From Planctomycetaceae bacterium (GTDB lineage: Bacteria; Planctomycetota; Planctomycetia; Pirellulales; Thermoguttaceae): 18,615 nt of DNA. The stretch lies in NCBI GenBank assembly GCA_031283515.1, contig JAITBS010000098.1, positions 1 to 18,615 of the forward strand, read 5' to 3'. The notes beneath the pieces are model-generated. The model was not told the origin of the DNA and did no database searches. It saw nothing but the letters and a program-made list of their open reading frames with translations. Each line of letters starts with the position of its first letter. Positions within the stretch are counted from its first letter, which is position 1. Positions 7,834-17,977 of the stretch are shown here, one piece after another. The translations under genes and the position numbers were made by a program.

Positions 7834-10800
7834 TTAAAACTTTTTCTGGAAACCTAACTGAGCGGATTGAGTAATGGAATGGCTGCCGGCAGAGCCCCAA
7901 TAATCAAGGATAACAGAACAATGTTTTTGTTTCCCTAAATAAACATTGCCGCCAAAGTTCCAGGTAATAAATCCGCTTCCATCGTCCACACCGCGAATAT
8001 TAAAAGGATTACCGCCGATCTGAAATTGGTTTTCCACATCAGTGTAACGTCGTCCTCCCATAATGAAAGCGTAAGACAAACCACTATGGAGACTTGTACA
8101 ACGTCCAGTCCGTTCCAACATGAAACCCGGTCGTCCATAGATTCGAATATTTGTTGCACTAAGATAGTTTAATGTAACCAATTTACTGTTCTCATAATGT
8201 CCCCTTTCCTTAGCATTGTTTTGCCAGACCATTGCGAGATCGAGAGCCATATAAGGACGGAACAAATATTCATTGCAACCGCCGAAATAAAATGGCCGTG
8301 CCAATTCCGTACTTCCTGAAAATGAATAACCAAGAAAATCACTGCTCACAGTATCGCCCAAATCACCAAGCGGATTATTTTTGAAACTATAATCTTCTTC
8401 ATGCCATTTCAGGTCAGTCAAGTTGATATTGAGAGTACGTTTCATGTTGTAGTCTTGAATACCGGCGCCAAGATAATTTTTCCATTCCCATACTTCAAAC
8501 AATTTTGTACCATGATAGAGACCGACACTGAAATCATCATCTTGGGCATAATTCTGAAACATATTTAATTTGCCGCGATTAAGACCAATCATGACACCGA
8601 GATAACTTTCAGGATAAAGGAAAGACTTGTCCGCTCCAACCACAACACCATATCGATGAATCCGGTTATCAGCGGCGTTACCGTCATTATCTGTTTCCAT
8701 ATCATCAGAAACAATACTTCCCCAAAGCCGTGTGTTCTTTGCTAATTTTTCGAAACGTTCTTTCCACCGGTTTTTCATCGCACCGTAACGAATGTATTCG
8801 TTGGAAGTGTCCGATATTTCGTCGCAAGGTTTTTGGTGATTATGTTTAATGTTGTTACAAGTACGAAAATCCATGCGGTTATGAGCGTAACGCCATTGAT
8901 TTGTTTTCGGTAACAACAACGAATGAGCCCGGACTTCACCGGAAAACAACCGGTAAGCATCCAAAAATTCCCTTTCCTCCAAGTACCAAAAATAACGCAA
9001 CATCGGCAGCCAATCCTTACGTCCTGTACGAATTTGATCCATATAAACACTGTCCAAACCTTTACCGGTTTCTTTTTCATTATAGGTGTAACCGGCGTCT
9101 GTAAACGGATTATCTTTTCGTTTCATAGTTACCCACAATTGGTCGTTATTATTTTCATCCTGCCGGATTTCCTGTTGCGGATTATCAAAAAACTGACGCG
9201 GCATGACATTCAGTTTTTCGTACATAGAAAGAATACTGCCCGGTTTTGAATCGCCTATTGTTTGAACAACAAGTAAATCGTTATTTTCCTGATAATAATC
9301 TGTTAAACGTGCGTGAATATTTAATGTTCCGCTTAGTTTAGCCAGAACATCGGCTTGGGAATTGGAGGAATCGCCGCGTTGAACAATAATTGCATCATGT
9401 TTCGGTTTTTGCGGCGTGATGGGAGAGCCTATGCCGCCCATACCTGCATAGTAACCGGAATTAATATCAAAATTTGTAACAACATCGCCGTTCATTCTCA
9501 ATTGGTCGCCGAATTTTAGCGTTCCATAATAATAAGAATATTCGTCACGGTTATTCCAGTCATAACCTTGCCCCGGATCGATTGCTGTTTGTGTCTTGGT
9601 TGTGTTGTGAGTTGCTGCCGACTCGTGAGTTACAAACACACCATCTTCGCCGGTAACTGTTCCATCGCCTTCAATACGGGCATTTATAATTGTTACTTTA
9701 CTCTTCATCGCATCGACTAAAGCAGTTCGGTTGGCTCGTATAATCAAGGTGTTTGTGAAAGTACCGGCGGTACTTGCGGGATTATCTGGATCGAAAAATC
9801 CCGATTGTTTTATGTTATCTTCAGACAAATGTAAAATCGCACCGTTGCTGATAATTCCAACACCATTGAGACGGAGTTCGGAATTTTGGTGCATCCAAAG
9901 ATAACCATAATCCGAAACAGATAATGTACTGGAACCTAACGGTTTGGAACCTTTCATTCCCGATTGATCTTCAAAAACTTCAAGCAATGATCGTACCGCA
10001 TTTGATTGATCATTTGGAGACTCGCTGGTTCCCGAAACACTAACTTCACCCTGTGAACCGGCAGCAAGACCAATATAAAGACCACTGGTAACACCATGAG
10101 CTCCTTCTTCAATACGAAGTGTTCCGCGTTCATTACCGGCAGTTTCACCAATAACTGTTGCGCCTCTACTGATCCATTCGGATGGTTGCCATGTTGTTGT
10201 TTCGCCGGTTAAAGCGTTGATAAGCTGAACCGGTTTTCCGCTAACATCTTTCGGATTTTCTTTCCCGCCGATCACGTTGAGGGAACCATGAGTTTCCGGA
10301 TTTCCGTTTTTCGCTACGATAACAGAATCGGACTGTAACAGGGAACCGTTCAGAACACGGACAAAGGCATTGCCTGCGCCGCCGACAACCAGTTGACCAT
10401 CTGTACCGAAAGGCACACCGTCATTCTGAACAATCCAACGTGTCCGTATGCTGTCATCTTTACTATCAGCGTCAACACGTTTATCATCAAGTAAAACGTA
10501 ACCGTTTGCCGCCGCAAATTCCGCAACCATTCCGCTACCGGAAGTGACAACCGCTCCGGCAGTAATTGCAAGACCGGGTGAATTACCTGTTTCCGTACCG
10601 ATTTCAGCGTTTTCGGGGCTGCCGAGATTTTGAAGAGTTCGATCTAAATTTTCCAATGTTCTGGCGTTGTGATCAAGCCAGCGTTTGGGTTCGAATTCTG
10701 CGGTCGGGTCCTGAACATAATAATGCGGAACATTAAGAACAGTACTGTTTGCCGGAATTTTATAACGATTTTCCTGATACCAACCGCCGGCTTTTCCGTT

Positions 10801-13800
10801 TTTGCCGACAGTCAAAGCACGGTCAATATTCATTGTAGTACCAACTCCGTCGATGTGGTCACGCCCAACACTGTGTTCTCCCTCTGCGATTACGTGATTG
10901 TTATCAACTTGAATCCGTGCCTGAGTGTGAGCGTACAAATTACCGGTTGCGTAGGCAGTATCTGTTACGTTGCTGCCGACACCGCCGGTCGTTAAATTAC
11001 CGTGAACGATTAATTCCGGTTGTGTTCCAGTAATTGGATCGAGGTTGTTGACACGAACCGTACCGTAACCATATTCATCGGAACCGATTGTCATTGTACC
11101 GTTTCCACCGCTTCCGTTTGCCATACCGACTTCGAGCAGAGAACCATTGATCACTCGAACATAACCTTCTCCATTTTTTGCAACAGTTAAGGTATTATAC
11201 ATCGCGGATGCGGCGTTGGATTGGACAATCCATTTCGAACGATCACTAGGATTTGTAACGGATTTATCTTTACTGTCAATGACAACATAACCGTAACTTT
11301 GTGTTCCATCAGCAGCAATTCTGTTTTGTCCAACCATACCGCTGCCGGAAAGAACTTCCGCTCCGCCGGTGATTGCAAGACCTGGTGCATTGCTTTTTAC
11401 GGTGTCCCAATCGGCATCGTCTGGAGTGAGCATCACGTTGTCCGAATCAAACCACACTGTCGGGTCTTTACTGATACCGCCGTTTTTGCCGTTAGTAATA
11501 TAATCGTAACGTCCTCCGGCACGACCAAAGTTTCCGACCGTCAATACTCCGTCAACCGTCAATTTTGTATTATGACCGTCAATGTGGTCATTACCGTAAC
11601 TCTCTTTCGTATCACCAATCACGTGATCACCGACAACATTTCCTTTGCCGCTTTGATAAATGTACAGCGAACCTGTTCCTTCTTTTGCAGTGATGAGATT
11701 ATTCCCGACATTCAAAGTGGAATCGTTTCCATTTCCTGTACCATAAATGCGAACCGTTCCTCTGCTTCGTGCATTTCCTGTTCCATTACCGTCCGATAAT
11801 TCGGCGATAGTCATATCGTGTTCGACACTCAGTAAGGCTCCGTTGATTACACGTCCATAACCGGTTCCTTCCCGCGCAACAATTAAATCACCTTGTGATG
11901 CGGGTGTACCAATACCAGCCTTGATATTCCATTCCGAGCGTTGTCCGGTAGTTGAACCGGCGTTATCAATAACAAAATAACCGTTACTACGATAGGCGGT
12001 CGAGGTTGCATTGGCGGGAATTATTGAAGCGTTGGTGGTCGCATATTGAGCAATCATACCGTTACCGGAATTAACCGCCGCTCCCGCAGTAATCGCTAAA
12101 CCCGGCATATTTTCCTTCAACATAAGTGTATCAGCCGGATCATTAAAATCCTTCAATGTATTCGCCGAATCAAACCACTGATTCATTTCCGCACTATTAT
12201 TCGTTGGATCTTTGGCGTTATTGGAATCGCCTTCGTGATAAACGTAATGTCCGGCATAACCTTGTTCACCAACTGTTAATGTTCCGTTAATTGACATTTC
12301 CGTACCGTTACCGTCAATATGGTCGCGCCCTTCGGAATAAATACCTTCAGCAATTGTATGTTTACCATTAACTTCGGCTGTTGCCCGACTGTGCAGATAA
12401 AAATTACCAATAGCAACATTTTCTTGACCGGCACTTCCATTTTTTGCAGTGATCAAATCATTTTCAACATGTAACTGTGAGCCGTTATCTTGAACCCGCA
12501 ATGTTCCATGACTTTTCTCTTCTGCAGCAATAATTATAGAACTATCGGTATTCGCAGTTGTATTCAGTAAGGCTCCGTTCAAAACACGAACATAAGCCGT
12601 TCCATGTTCGGCAATAGTTAGTGTACCATTATCAACCGTCCATACGGAACGTCCATTGTGATTGCCTTTATTGTCGATCACTGCATAACCAACACTATCA
12701 CTTTCCTTAGCAACCATACCAACACCGGATGTAACTTTTGCCCCGTCAGAAACCAGAAAACCCGGTGCGTTGTTCTGTTTAATCAAAGGATTGGATAATA
12801 ACGCAACAAATGTTCTTGAATTATTTTTCGGATTAATTGTGTAACCGTTTTTATCTGCCGCAACACGATTAATATCATCATCAAGTGTATTGATTGAATC
12901 GAACCAGTTCTCCGGATCATTGAGTTTGTTGCTGCTAAGGTGCGGAACATATTCGTACGACAAACCAGCCTGACCGCTTAGACCAACTGTTAATGTTCCT
13001 CCGACTTTTCCTTCCGTTCCTTCTCCGTCGAAATGAGCACGTCCGTAACTATTAGTTTCATTAGCAATCGTAAAATTACCGGTTTTAGCGTTAAGATTGC
13101 CGACTGTAACTTTTGCAGATTTATAAGTGTACAAATTACCTTCCGAACCGCTTTGATTCGCAACCGTCAAATTATCGCCAACAGTTAATGCGGCATTATT
13201 GGTATTGCTGGAATCATTGATCCGAATTGTTGCTTCGGAATTTCCGGCGTTGGCAACAATCATGTTATTTTTGACCGACAACATACTTCCTTTAATGACA
13301 CGAGCATAAGCGTTTCCATTATTACCAAGTATAAAATCGGCGTTGTTATTGGCATCGGTAATTGTCCATGAAGTACGTGTTGATGAAGTAACGGCATCGC
13401 TGTTGTCAAGTAAAACGTAACCATAAGCACTTGCCGCGTCTGCAATCACCGTGTTATTCGTAACAGCAACCGCTCCGGCAGTCAACGCAAAACCCGGTGA
13501 ATTATTTTTAACGTCGTTCCATGTGAGTGATTGATAATTGATGTTACCGACATTGGGATTGTTATTGTAACTGACTAATTGAGTCGGTTCGAATAACAAA
13601 TTGGCGGAGTCAAACCAGAGACCATTTCCATTATCACTAAATTCTGTACGGATAGTCGGATCGTTTTTGTCTCCGCCGCCTAAAACATAACGATAATGTC
13701 CTCCTGCTTGTCCTGCACTGCCGATTATTGTCGAGTCATTGGCTTGACTGCTGATAATATTCAAATTTGTTCCATTACCGTTAAAATGATCACGTCCAAA

Positions 13801-16800
13801 ACTGTATTGACCTTGCGCAACGATATGGTTACCGGTTACACGTGTTTGACTTGCGTCATTGGCGTACAAATAACCTTCTGCCGGATTGCTGTTTGTTCCG
13901 ATTCCGCCGGTAATTAATGTTCCGGTTACCCGAACCAGACTGACTCCGGTATTACCCGATGTATTACCAATACGTAATATTCCTCGACCGGTTGTCTTAG
14001 CGATACTCAGAATACCCGTAACATCTTGACCAACTTCCAGTTGCCCGCCGTTGAGAACACGAACATAGGACTCGCCGGCATCGGCAATATCCATTCCTTG
14101 CCTTGCCTTCAAACCGGCAGATTTTGTACTTGAACCTTTATCATCAATTAAAATGTAACTGAAACTGTCTTGAAGAGTTCCCGCATGAATAAATTCGGCA
14201 TCTCCTATGGCACCATCCGTCAAAGCAAGACCCGGTGCATTCTTTTTAACATCATCCCAATCTTGTGTAACAGAAACACCGTTATTAATAAGTGTGGTTG
14301 CTGCACTTCCCGGTTCTAGCAGTAAATTATGCGAATCGAACCAAACGTCCGGATCGGAGTTCGAATTATCGATCCGATATTGATAACGTCCGCCTGCCGT
14401 GCCTTCATATCCGACGTACAAAGAATTATTCACATGCAGTTCAGTATTGTTCCCGTCAAAATGATCACGACCAAAACTACCGGCTTCTTTACCTATGTAA
14501 TGATCTTGTCCAACAGTTACTTTTCCCGTATTATAAGCGTAAAGATAACCTTCCGAACCGATGTTGTTACCGATAATCAAATCTTTTGTTACATTTAATC
14601 CTGCTGATTGGAGTCCGCTATCGGCACCATTAACACGAACCGTTCCATGCCCTTTATAACCGCTTGTAGCAAGATTACTTGGATCCACTCCTCGATTTCC
14701 AACAACCATATTTTGTCCAACATTTACCCTACTACCATTGATGACACGAAGATAAGCTTCTCCCATATCAGCAAGATAAAAATTCTCTCCAACATTCAAA
14801 CTATTGTCGGCATTGTAACCTTTATTATCGAGAAGAATATAACTGTAACCGGTTCCTTCTATACCGGCAGAAGCGTCTTTTGCTACTGTAACATTTCCTT
14901 CTTCGACAATCGCAAGTCCCGGCGAATTCATTTGAACATTAGCCCATTGAGGGTTATCGCTGCCGTCGGGTAATTTCGGTGTTACGGTTATGTTGTTAGA
15001 ACCAACCCAATTTGCCGGATCTTGTTTATCACCGCCTTGATATCCGACACCAATATAATCGTAACGTCCTCCGGCATTTCCGCGGTTACCAATGAGCAGA
15101 TTTCCGCTAATCTCCAACTTCCCTTGATCACGGATCATATCACGTCCGAACGATTTGATATTATTGTTCTCCTCATCGGCAATAATATGATCACCGCCAA
15201 CACTAACCTTTCCTTCATTCTCAATAAACAGTAAACCGGTTCCGGCTTTACCTGTAACAAGATTATGATCCACATTTAATTCGGAACCATTACCGTTTAC
15301 CGTTCCTTCTCCGTAACCCGAAGTAGATGTTGCGATATTTGCATTTCCGGCGTTGAGAGGCGAGTTATCATTTCCGGCGTCACGAATATTGATTTTACCG
15401 CCCGCTTTTATTTCCATCATTCCATGACCGGAATCACTCAACGTAAAATGACCATCACTTGCTGTAATTGTTGCATTTGTACCGCTGCCGTCTGCAATTA
15501 TTGTTCCGGTTGAATTGATTGCCGTTGCAACTTCAATATCTGTTGCTGCAGTAATTGTTGCGCCGTTATGGGCGGACAAAGTTCCTTGGGCATTGCTGTT
15601 ACGGCCAACATAAATTTTTTGGTCGGTTGTTACAACGGCTCCCGTATCGGCAATAAAAGTTCCGGCCGAACCGGTATTGTAACCAACAGTAATATCACCG
15701 CCGTTTGCGTTCAATATTGATTTGTTTTCGATAGTGAGTTTTGTGTCTGCACTATTTTGCGCCACAATAAAATTACCGTAATTCGTCCACTGACTTCCGC
15801 CGTTGATAACACCATTGATGATATCATTGCTTTGTGTACCTAAAACTGTACCTCCCATGTTATTCGTGTTTCCTGTTGTAACAGTTCCATTCATCACATT
15901 GAGATAAAGTTTCGAATCTCCTCCTGCGGCGGTTTTTCCGAACAATAACGTATTTGTTGAATTAAACGTTCCGTTATTTACAACATTGAAAACATGTTCT
16001 CCGGCAGTGGAACCGACACGAGTTGTAGCATTAATTGCCAGTTGTCCTAAAGTGCTGTCAACAGTAGTTGTTCCGTTCAGATTGGAGGAGTTGCTGACAT
16101 TCATGACACCTTGAGTTGTGAAACCATTAGAATTTAGTTGCGTTATATCCCATTTATTTTCTGCAACACCGCTTTCAAAAGTAAATCCTGCACGTTGGTT
16201 AATATAATTTGTTGTCGGATCACTTAGTGCTAAGTTTTGAGGATTCAAGTCAACAGTTGCGCTGGTAATGCGGGCAAAATGATTTGCATCACCGGTATTA
16301 CCGCTCACTCTTAATGTTCCTTCTTGTCCTATAAAATGAGCGATATCGGTGTTAATTTGTACATTAAGTCTTCCCAATCCCGATTTAATAAAACCGGTCG
16401 TCGTATTGGTCAAACTAAATAATTGATCAAGCGGAACTTCTTGTCTATTAGGAAGAACAGTACTACTTGAAACATAACTTGCCGTTAGATTCGTGGTTGC
16501 GTTTTGATTTATTGTTACAGTTCCGCCATACGCACTGCTGTAAGCACGCGAATCATTGTAAGGTCCTTGGGCTGGTACAGAAATGGTGGTACGGCTCCAA
16601 TAACCGGCACTAAGACTAGGCTGTACCCAACTCCAATTATAATATACTGTTGCCGGTCTAACGGAATTATCTAAACTGTGAATATTTACTGTTCCGCCCG
16701 AAGAACTTTGATTAAGATGATGAATCACATTATTCGTACCCGAAAGTCCGAACCAAGGAGTTGTCGTATCAATATTCCAAGAACCGGCACTTCCGTAACT

Positions 16801-17073
16801 ATAATATGGCGGAGGTGTACCAGGCTGATTACTATTCATTTTATAATCATAAACATATCGCCCATTGACAATTTGAGCCCAAACCGGCGATACAAAAATA
16901 TGCGCAGCCGCACAGGTGATCATTCCCAGTGCAACCACTTTTTGTACCAATAATTTTGTTTTTTTAATCCATCGTTTTTTACTAATGGATGTAACGACAT
17001 TCGCGGCTAATTTTTTCTCAGGACATGAGATTAGTTGCGATAAAAACGGTCGATTGAATTTTTTTCTTGTCAT
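7834..17073 (-). CDS. Giant modular autotransporter (type Va-like), 3079 residues
   Basis: The open frame extends 13 codons further to a TTG, but GGAG lies 8 bases before the ATG at 17073, which is chosen. The N-terminus has about 45 basic, mostly polar residues, then a hydrophobic core (KVVALGMITCAAAHIF, 45-60) and a cleavage site after VWA (66), an extended signal peptide. The passenger, about 67-2700, has no cysteine. Its first part (about 290-640) shows short T5SS/PEP-CTERM-associated repeats (VGYNTGSAGTF, YVGRNSNAQGT). About residues 590-2245 hold seven larger modules. A transition (SGEVRAHSLLLPKTNQWRY, from S2711) leads to a barrel of about 350 residues ending LGFQKKF. The barrel includes PFNIRG and ARPFYFGG, shared with the neighbouring autotransporter, and a C2739-x10-C2750 pair not found there. 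The likely role is a long surface beta-helix fibre used in adhesion or display. No protease, lipase or other catalytic motif is seen. It probably heads a two-gene autotransporter unit. Confidence 0.88.
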   Translation of the reverse strand: MTRKKFNRPFLSQLISCPEKKLAANVVTSISKKRWIKKTKLLVQKVVALGMITCAAAHIFVSPVWAQIVNGRYVYDYKMNSNQPGTPPPYYSYGSAGSWNIDTTTPWFGLSGTNNVIHHLNQSSSGGTVNIHSLDNSVRPATVYYNWSWVQPSLSAGYWSRTTISVPAQGPYNDSRAYSSAYGGTVTINQNATTNLTASYVSSSTVLPNRQEVPLDQLFSLTNTTTGFIKSGLGRLNVQINTDIAHFIGQEGTLRVSGNTGDANHFARITSATVDLNPQNLALSDPTTNYINQRAGFTFESGVAENKWDITQLNSNGFTTQGVMNVSNSSNLNGTTTVDSTLGQLAINATTRVGSTAGEHVFNVVNNGTFNSTNTLLFGKTAAGGDSKLYLNVMNGTVTTGNTNNMGGTVLGTQSNDIINGVINGGSQWTNYGNFIVAQNSADTKLTIENKSILNANGGDITVGYNTGSAGTFIADTGAVVTTDQKIYVGRNSNAQGTLSAHNGATITAATDIEVATAINSTGTIIADGSGTNATITASDGHFTLSDSGHGMMEIKAGGKINIRDAGNDNSPLNAGNANIATSTSGYGEGTVNGNGSELNVDHNLVTGKAGTGLLFIENEGKVSVGGDHIIADEENNNIKSFGRDMIRDQGKLEISGNLLIGNRGNAGGRYDYIGVGYQGGDKQDPANWVGSNNITVTPKLPDGSDNPQWANVQMNSPGLAIVEEGNVTVAKDASAGIEGTGYSYILLDNKGYNADNSLNVGENFYLADMGEAYLRVINGSRVNVGQNMVVGNRGVDPSNLATSGYKGHGTVRVNGADSGLQSAGLNVTKDLIIGNNIGSEGYLYAYNTGKVTVGQDHYIGKEAGSFGRDHFDGNNTELHVNNSLYVGYEGTAGGRYQYRIDNSNSDPDVWFDSHNLLLEPGSAATTLINNGVSVTQDWDDVKKNAPGLALTDGAIGDAEFIHAGTLQDSFSYILIDDKGSSTKSAGLKARQGMDIADAGESYVRVLNGGQLEVGQDVTGILSIAKTTGRGILRIGNTSGNTGVSLVRVTGTLITGGIGTNSNPAEGYLYANDASQTRVTGNHIVAQGQYSFGRDHFNGNGTNLNIISSQANDSTIIGSAGQAGGHYRYVLGGGDKNDPTIRTEFSDNGNGLWFDSANLLFEPTQLVSYNNNPNVGNINYQSLTWNDVKNNSPGFALTAGAVAVTNNTVIADAASAYGYVLLDNSDAVTSSTRTSWTITDANNNADFILGNNGNAYARVIKGSMLSVKNNMIVANAGNSEATIRINDSSNTNNAALTVGDNLTVANQSGSEGNLYTYKSAKVTVGNLNAKTGNFTIANETNSYGRAHFDGEGTEGKVGGTLTVGLSGQAGLSYEYVPHLSSNKLNDPENWFDSINTLDDDINRVAADKNGYTINPKNNSRTFVALLSNPLIKQNNAPGFLVSDGAKVTSGVGMVAKESDSVGYAVIDNKGNHNGRSVWTVDNGTLTIAEHGTAYVRVLNGALLNTTANTDSSIIIAAEEKSHGTLRVQDNGSQLHVENDLITAKNGSAGQENVAIGNFYLHSRATAEVNGKHTIAEGIYSEGRDHIDGNGTEMSINGTLTVGEQGYAGHYVYHEGDSNNAKDPTNNSAEMNQWFDSANTLKDFNDPADTLMLKENMPGLAITAGAAVNSGNGMIAQYATTNASIIPANATSTAYRSNGYFVIDNAGSTTGQRSEWNIKAGIGTPASQGDLIVAREGTGYGRVINGALLSVEHDMTIAELSDGNGTGNARSRGTVRIYGTGNGNDSTLNVGNNLITAKEGTGSLYIYQSGKGNVVGDHVIGDTKESYGNDHIDGHNTKLTVDGVLTVGNFGRAGGRYDYITNGKNGGISKDPTVWFDSDNVMLTPDDADWDTVKSNAPGLAITGGAEVLSGSGMVGQNRIAADGTQSYGYVVIDSKDKSVTNPSDRSKWIVQSNAASAMYNTLTVAKNGEGYVRVINGSLLEVGMANGSGGNGTMTIGSDEYGYGTVRVNNLDPITGTQPELIVHGNLTTGGVGSNVTDTAYATGNLYAHTQARIQVDNNHVIAEGEHSVGRDHIDGVGTTMNIDRALTVGKNGKAGGWYQENRYKIPANSTVLNVPHYYVQDPTAEFEPKRWLDHNARTLENLDRTLQNLGSPENAEIGTETGNSPGLAITAGAVVTSGSGMVAEFAAANGYVLLDDKRVDADSKDDSIRTRWIVQNDGVPFGTDGQLVVGGAGNAFVRVLNGSLLQSDSVIVAKNGNPETHGSLNVIGGKENPKDVSGKPVQLINALTGETTTWQPSEWISRGATVIGETAGNERGTLRIEEGAHGVTSGLYIGLAAGSQGEVSVSGTSESPNDQSNAVRSLLEVFEDQSGMKGSKPLGSSTLSVSDYGYLWMHQNSELRLNGVGIISNGAILHLSEDNIKQSGFFDPDNPASTAGTFTNTLIIRANRTALVDAMKSKVTIINARIEGDGTVTGEDGVFVTHESAATHNTTKTQTAIDPGQGYDWNNRDEYSYYYGTLKFGDQLRMNGDVVTNFDINSGYYAGMGGIGSPITPQKPKHDAIIVQRGDSSNSQADVLAKLSGTLNIHARLTDYYQENNDLLVVQTIGDSKPGSILSMYEKLNVMPRQFFDNPQQEIRQDENNNDQLWVTMKRKDNPFTDAGYTYNEKETGKGLDSVYMDQIRTGRKDWLPMLRYFWYLEEREFLDAYRLFSGEVRAHSLLLPKTNQWRYAHNRMDFRTCNNIKHNHQKPCDEISDTSNEYIRYGAMKNRWKERFEKLAKNTRLWGSIVSDDMETDNDGNAADNRIHRYGVVVGADKSFLYPESYLGVMIGLNRGKLNMFQNYAQDDDFSVGLYHGTKLFEVWEWKNYLGAGIQDYNMKRTLNINLTDLKWHEEDYSFKNNPLGDLGDTVSSDFLGYSFSGSTELARPFYFGGCNEYLFRPYMALDLAMVWQNNAKERGHYENSKLVTLNYLSATNIRIYGRPGFMLERTGRCTSLHSGLSYAFIMGGRRYTDVENQFQIGGNPFNIRGVDDGSGFITWNFGGNVYLGKQKHCSVILDYWGSAGSHSITQSAQLGFQKKF
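10336..15315 (-). repeat. Seven tandem protein modules of about 225-251 residues in the giant passenger
   Basis: A fixed order of motifs recurs seven times: G.GTVRV/L.V...L.TG, G.LY.Y..GKV.V..DH.IAE, S.GRDHIDG.GT, LTVG..G.AGG.Y.Y, DP..WFDS.N, N.PGLAIT.GA.V.SG.GM, then YGYVLID.KG and A.G.AYVRV.NGS.L. The Asp (or equivalent) of GRDH lies at residues 645, 870, 1095, 1346, 1584, 1829 and 2072, giving periods of 225, 225, 251, 238, 245 and 243. In DNA the anchors are 15141, 14466, 13791, 13038, 12324, 11589 and 10860. The first copy is divergent (GRDMIRD, NWVGSNN) and the last has RWLDHNA. The copies are diverged at DNA level, so this is an old duplication series, not a recent expansion. Confidence 0.85.
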
Positions 17074-17977
17074 GTTATGCTCTCCAACAAAAGAAATAAA
17101 ACGATAAGGCAATACATAAGTACCGTTATCAATTTTTATACGAAAATCAAATACCTATTACATCTCCCATATTGTATGGGATTCAATATTGGTTTGTTTC
17201 CGATAAAAATGTATAAAACAGTTCATAAAATATTTTCTATAACAATATTAAACATTCATCTCCGTTAAAATTTTTCTCAATCATAAAATTGTACGAAAAG
17301 ATTCATTGGAAAAGATTTTTATGAGATCAACAATAAAATGTATGAAAATATTGAACAGGTCTTGTATTGAGGTATTCAAGAGATTCGACTTTTTTTCTTC
17401 TATCTTCCAAAAAAAAGAAGGAATTTCAATTCTTTCAATCACACCCTCAAAGGATAAATCCGATTTTAAGTGTTTTAACAATTACGAAGAATATAACGGC
17501 AATTTAGTGTGTTTTTTGCCTGTTTTTTTAACGATTATTATGTTTAGACAATATGGGCAATTTCCCTCAAAATGCTATTTTTGCCGTTTTTTTTTATTGA
17601 CTAAGTTTCTTTTTAGTGAAGAATAAAAACTTCTAGAGAACAACAATCAACAATGACTATTCGTTTTGATCATTGCTTATTATGAACAATTCGCCGCTAA
17701 CTTATTTGACTTTTAGAAAAATTTTTGTAAAATTTTACGTTGTAAATAAAATTATCACAATTATCGTACAAAATATTACAGAAGATCGATTTCAACGAAT
17801 TTGTTGAAAATATCTTCTATTATTCCCCAATGACGATAGTTGAGTAGTGAATAATAATCTGTGAATGTGAATATTTATATATTGGTGTATTCATCATATT
17901 TGTATTTGTAACAAACTACAAACTATACTTTAGGCAGTTATTCAAATGATGTTTATTTAATGATCAAATTTTGTACT
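17074..17977. other. A+T-rich region upstream of the giant autotransporter, no convincing gene
   Basis: The 5' leader and promoter of the giant gene should lie here, but no clear -35/-10 pair was found. TCCCATA-TTG-TATGGGA (17165-17181) is a perfect 7-bp palindrome 92 bp before the start codon; it could be an operator or leader hairpin. Around 17652-17675 CAATGA...TCATTG forms a small hairpin. At 17780-17818, AGAAGAT-CGA-TTTCAAC and GTTGAAA-AT-ATCTTCT form a two-part stem of 14 bp that could end - strand transcripts arriving from the right. An open frame at 17321-17626 (+) is low in complexity and not convincing. Confidence 0.5.

Noticed and set aside
11221..11799. 192-codon + strand open frame opposite the giant autotransporter
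   Set aside because: It is antisense to the repeat modules; the Val/Ile/Thr/Ser-rich composition is what results from reading Gly/Asn/Thr codons backwards, and similar shorter frames occur opposite other modules.
17306..17626. 106-codon + strand open frame (TTG start, ATG at 17321) upstream of the giant autotransporter
   Set aside because: It is A+T-driven, rich in Phe, Lys and Ile, has no Shine-Dalgarno before either start, no recognisable motif, and overlaps an equally unconvincing open frame on the other strand.
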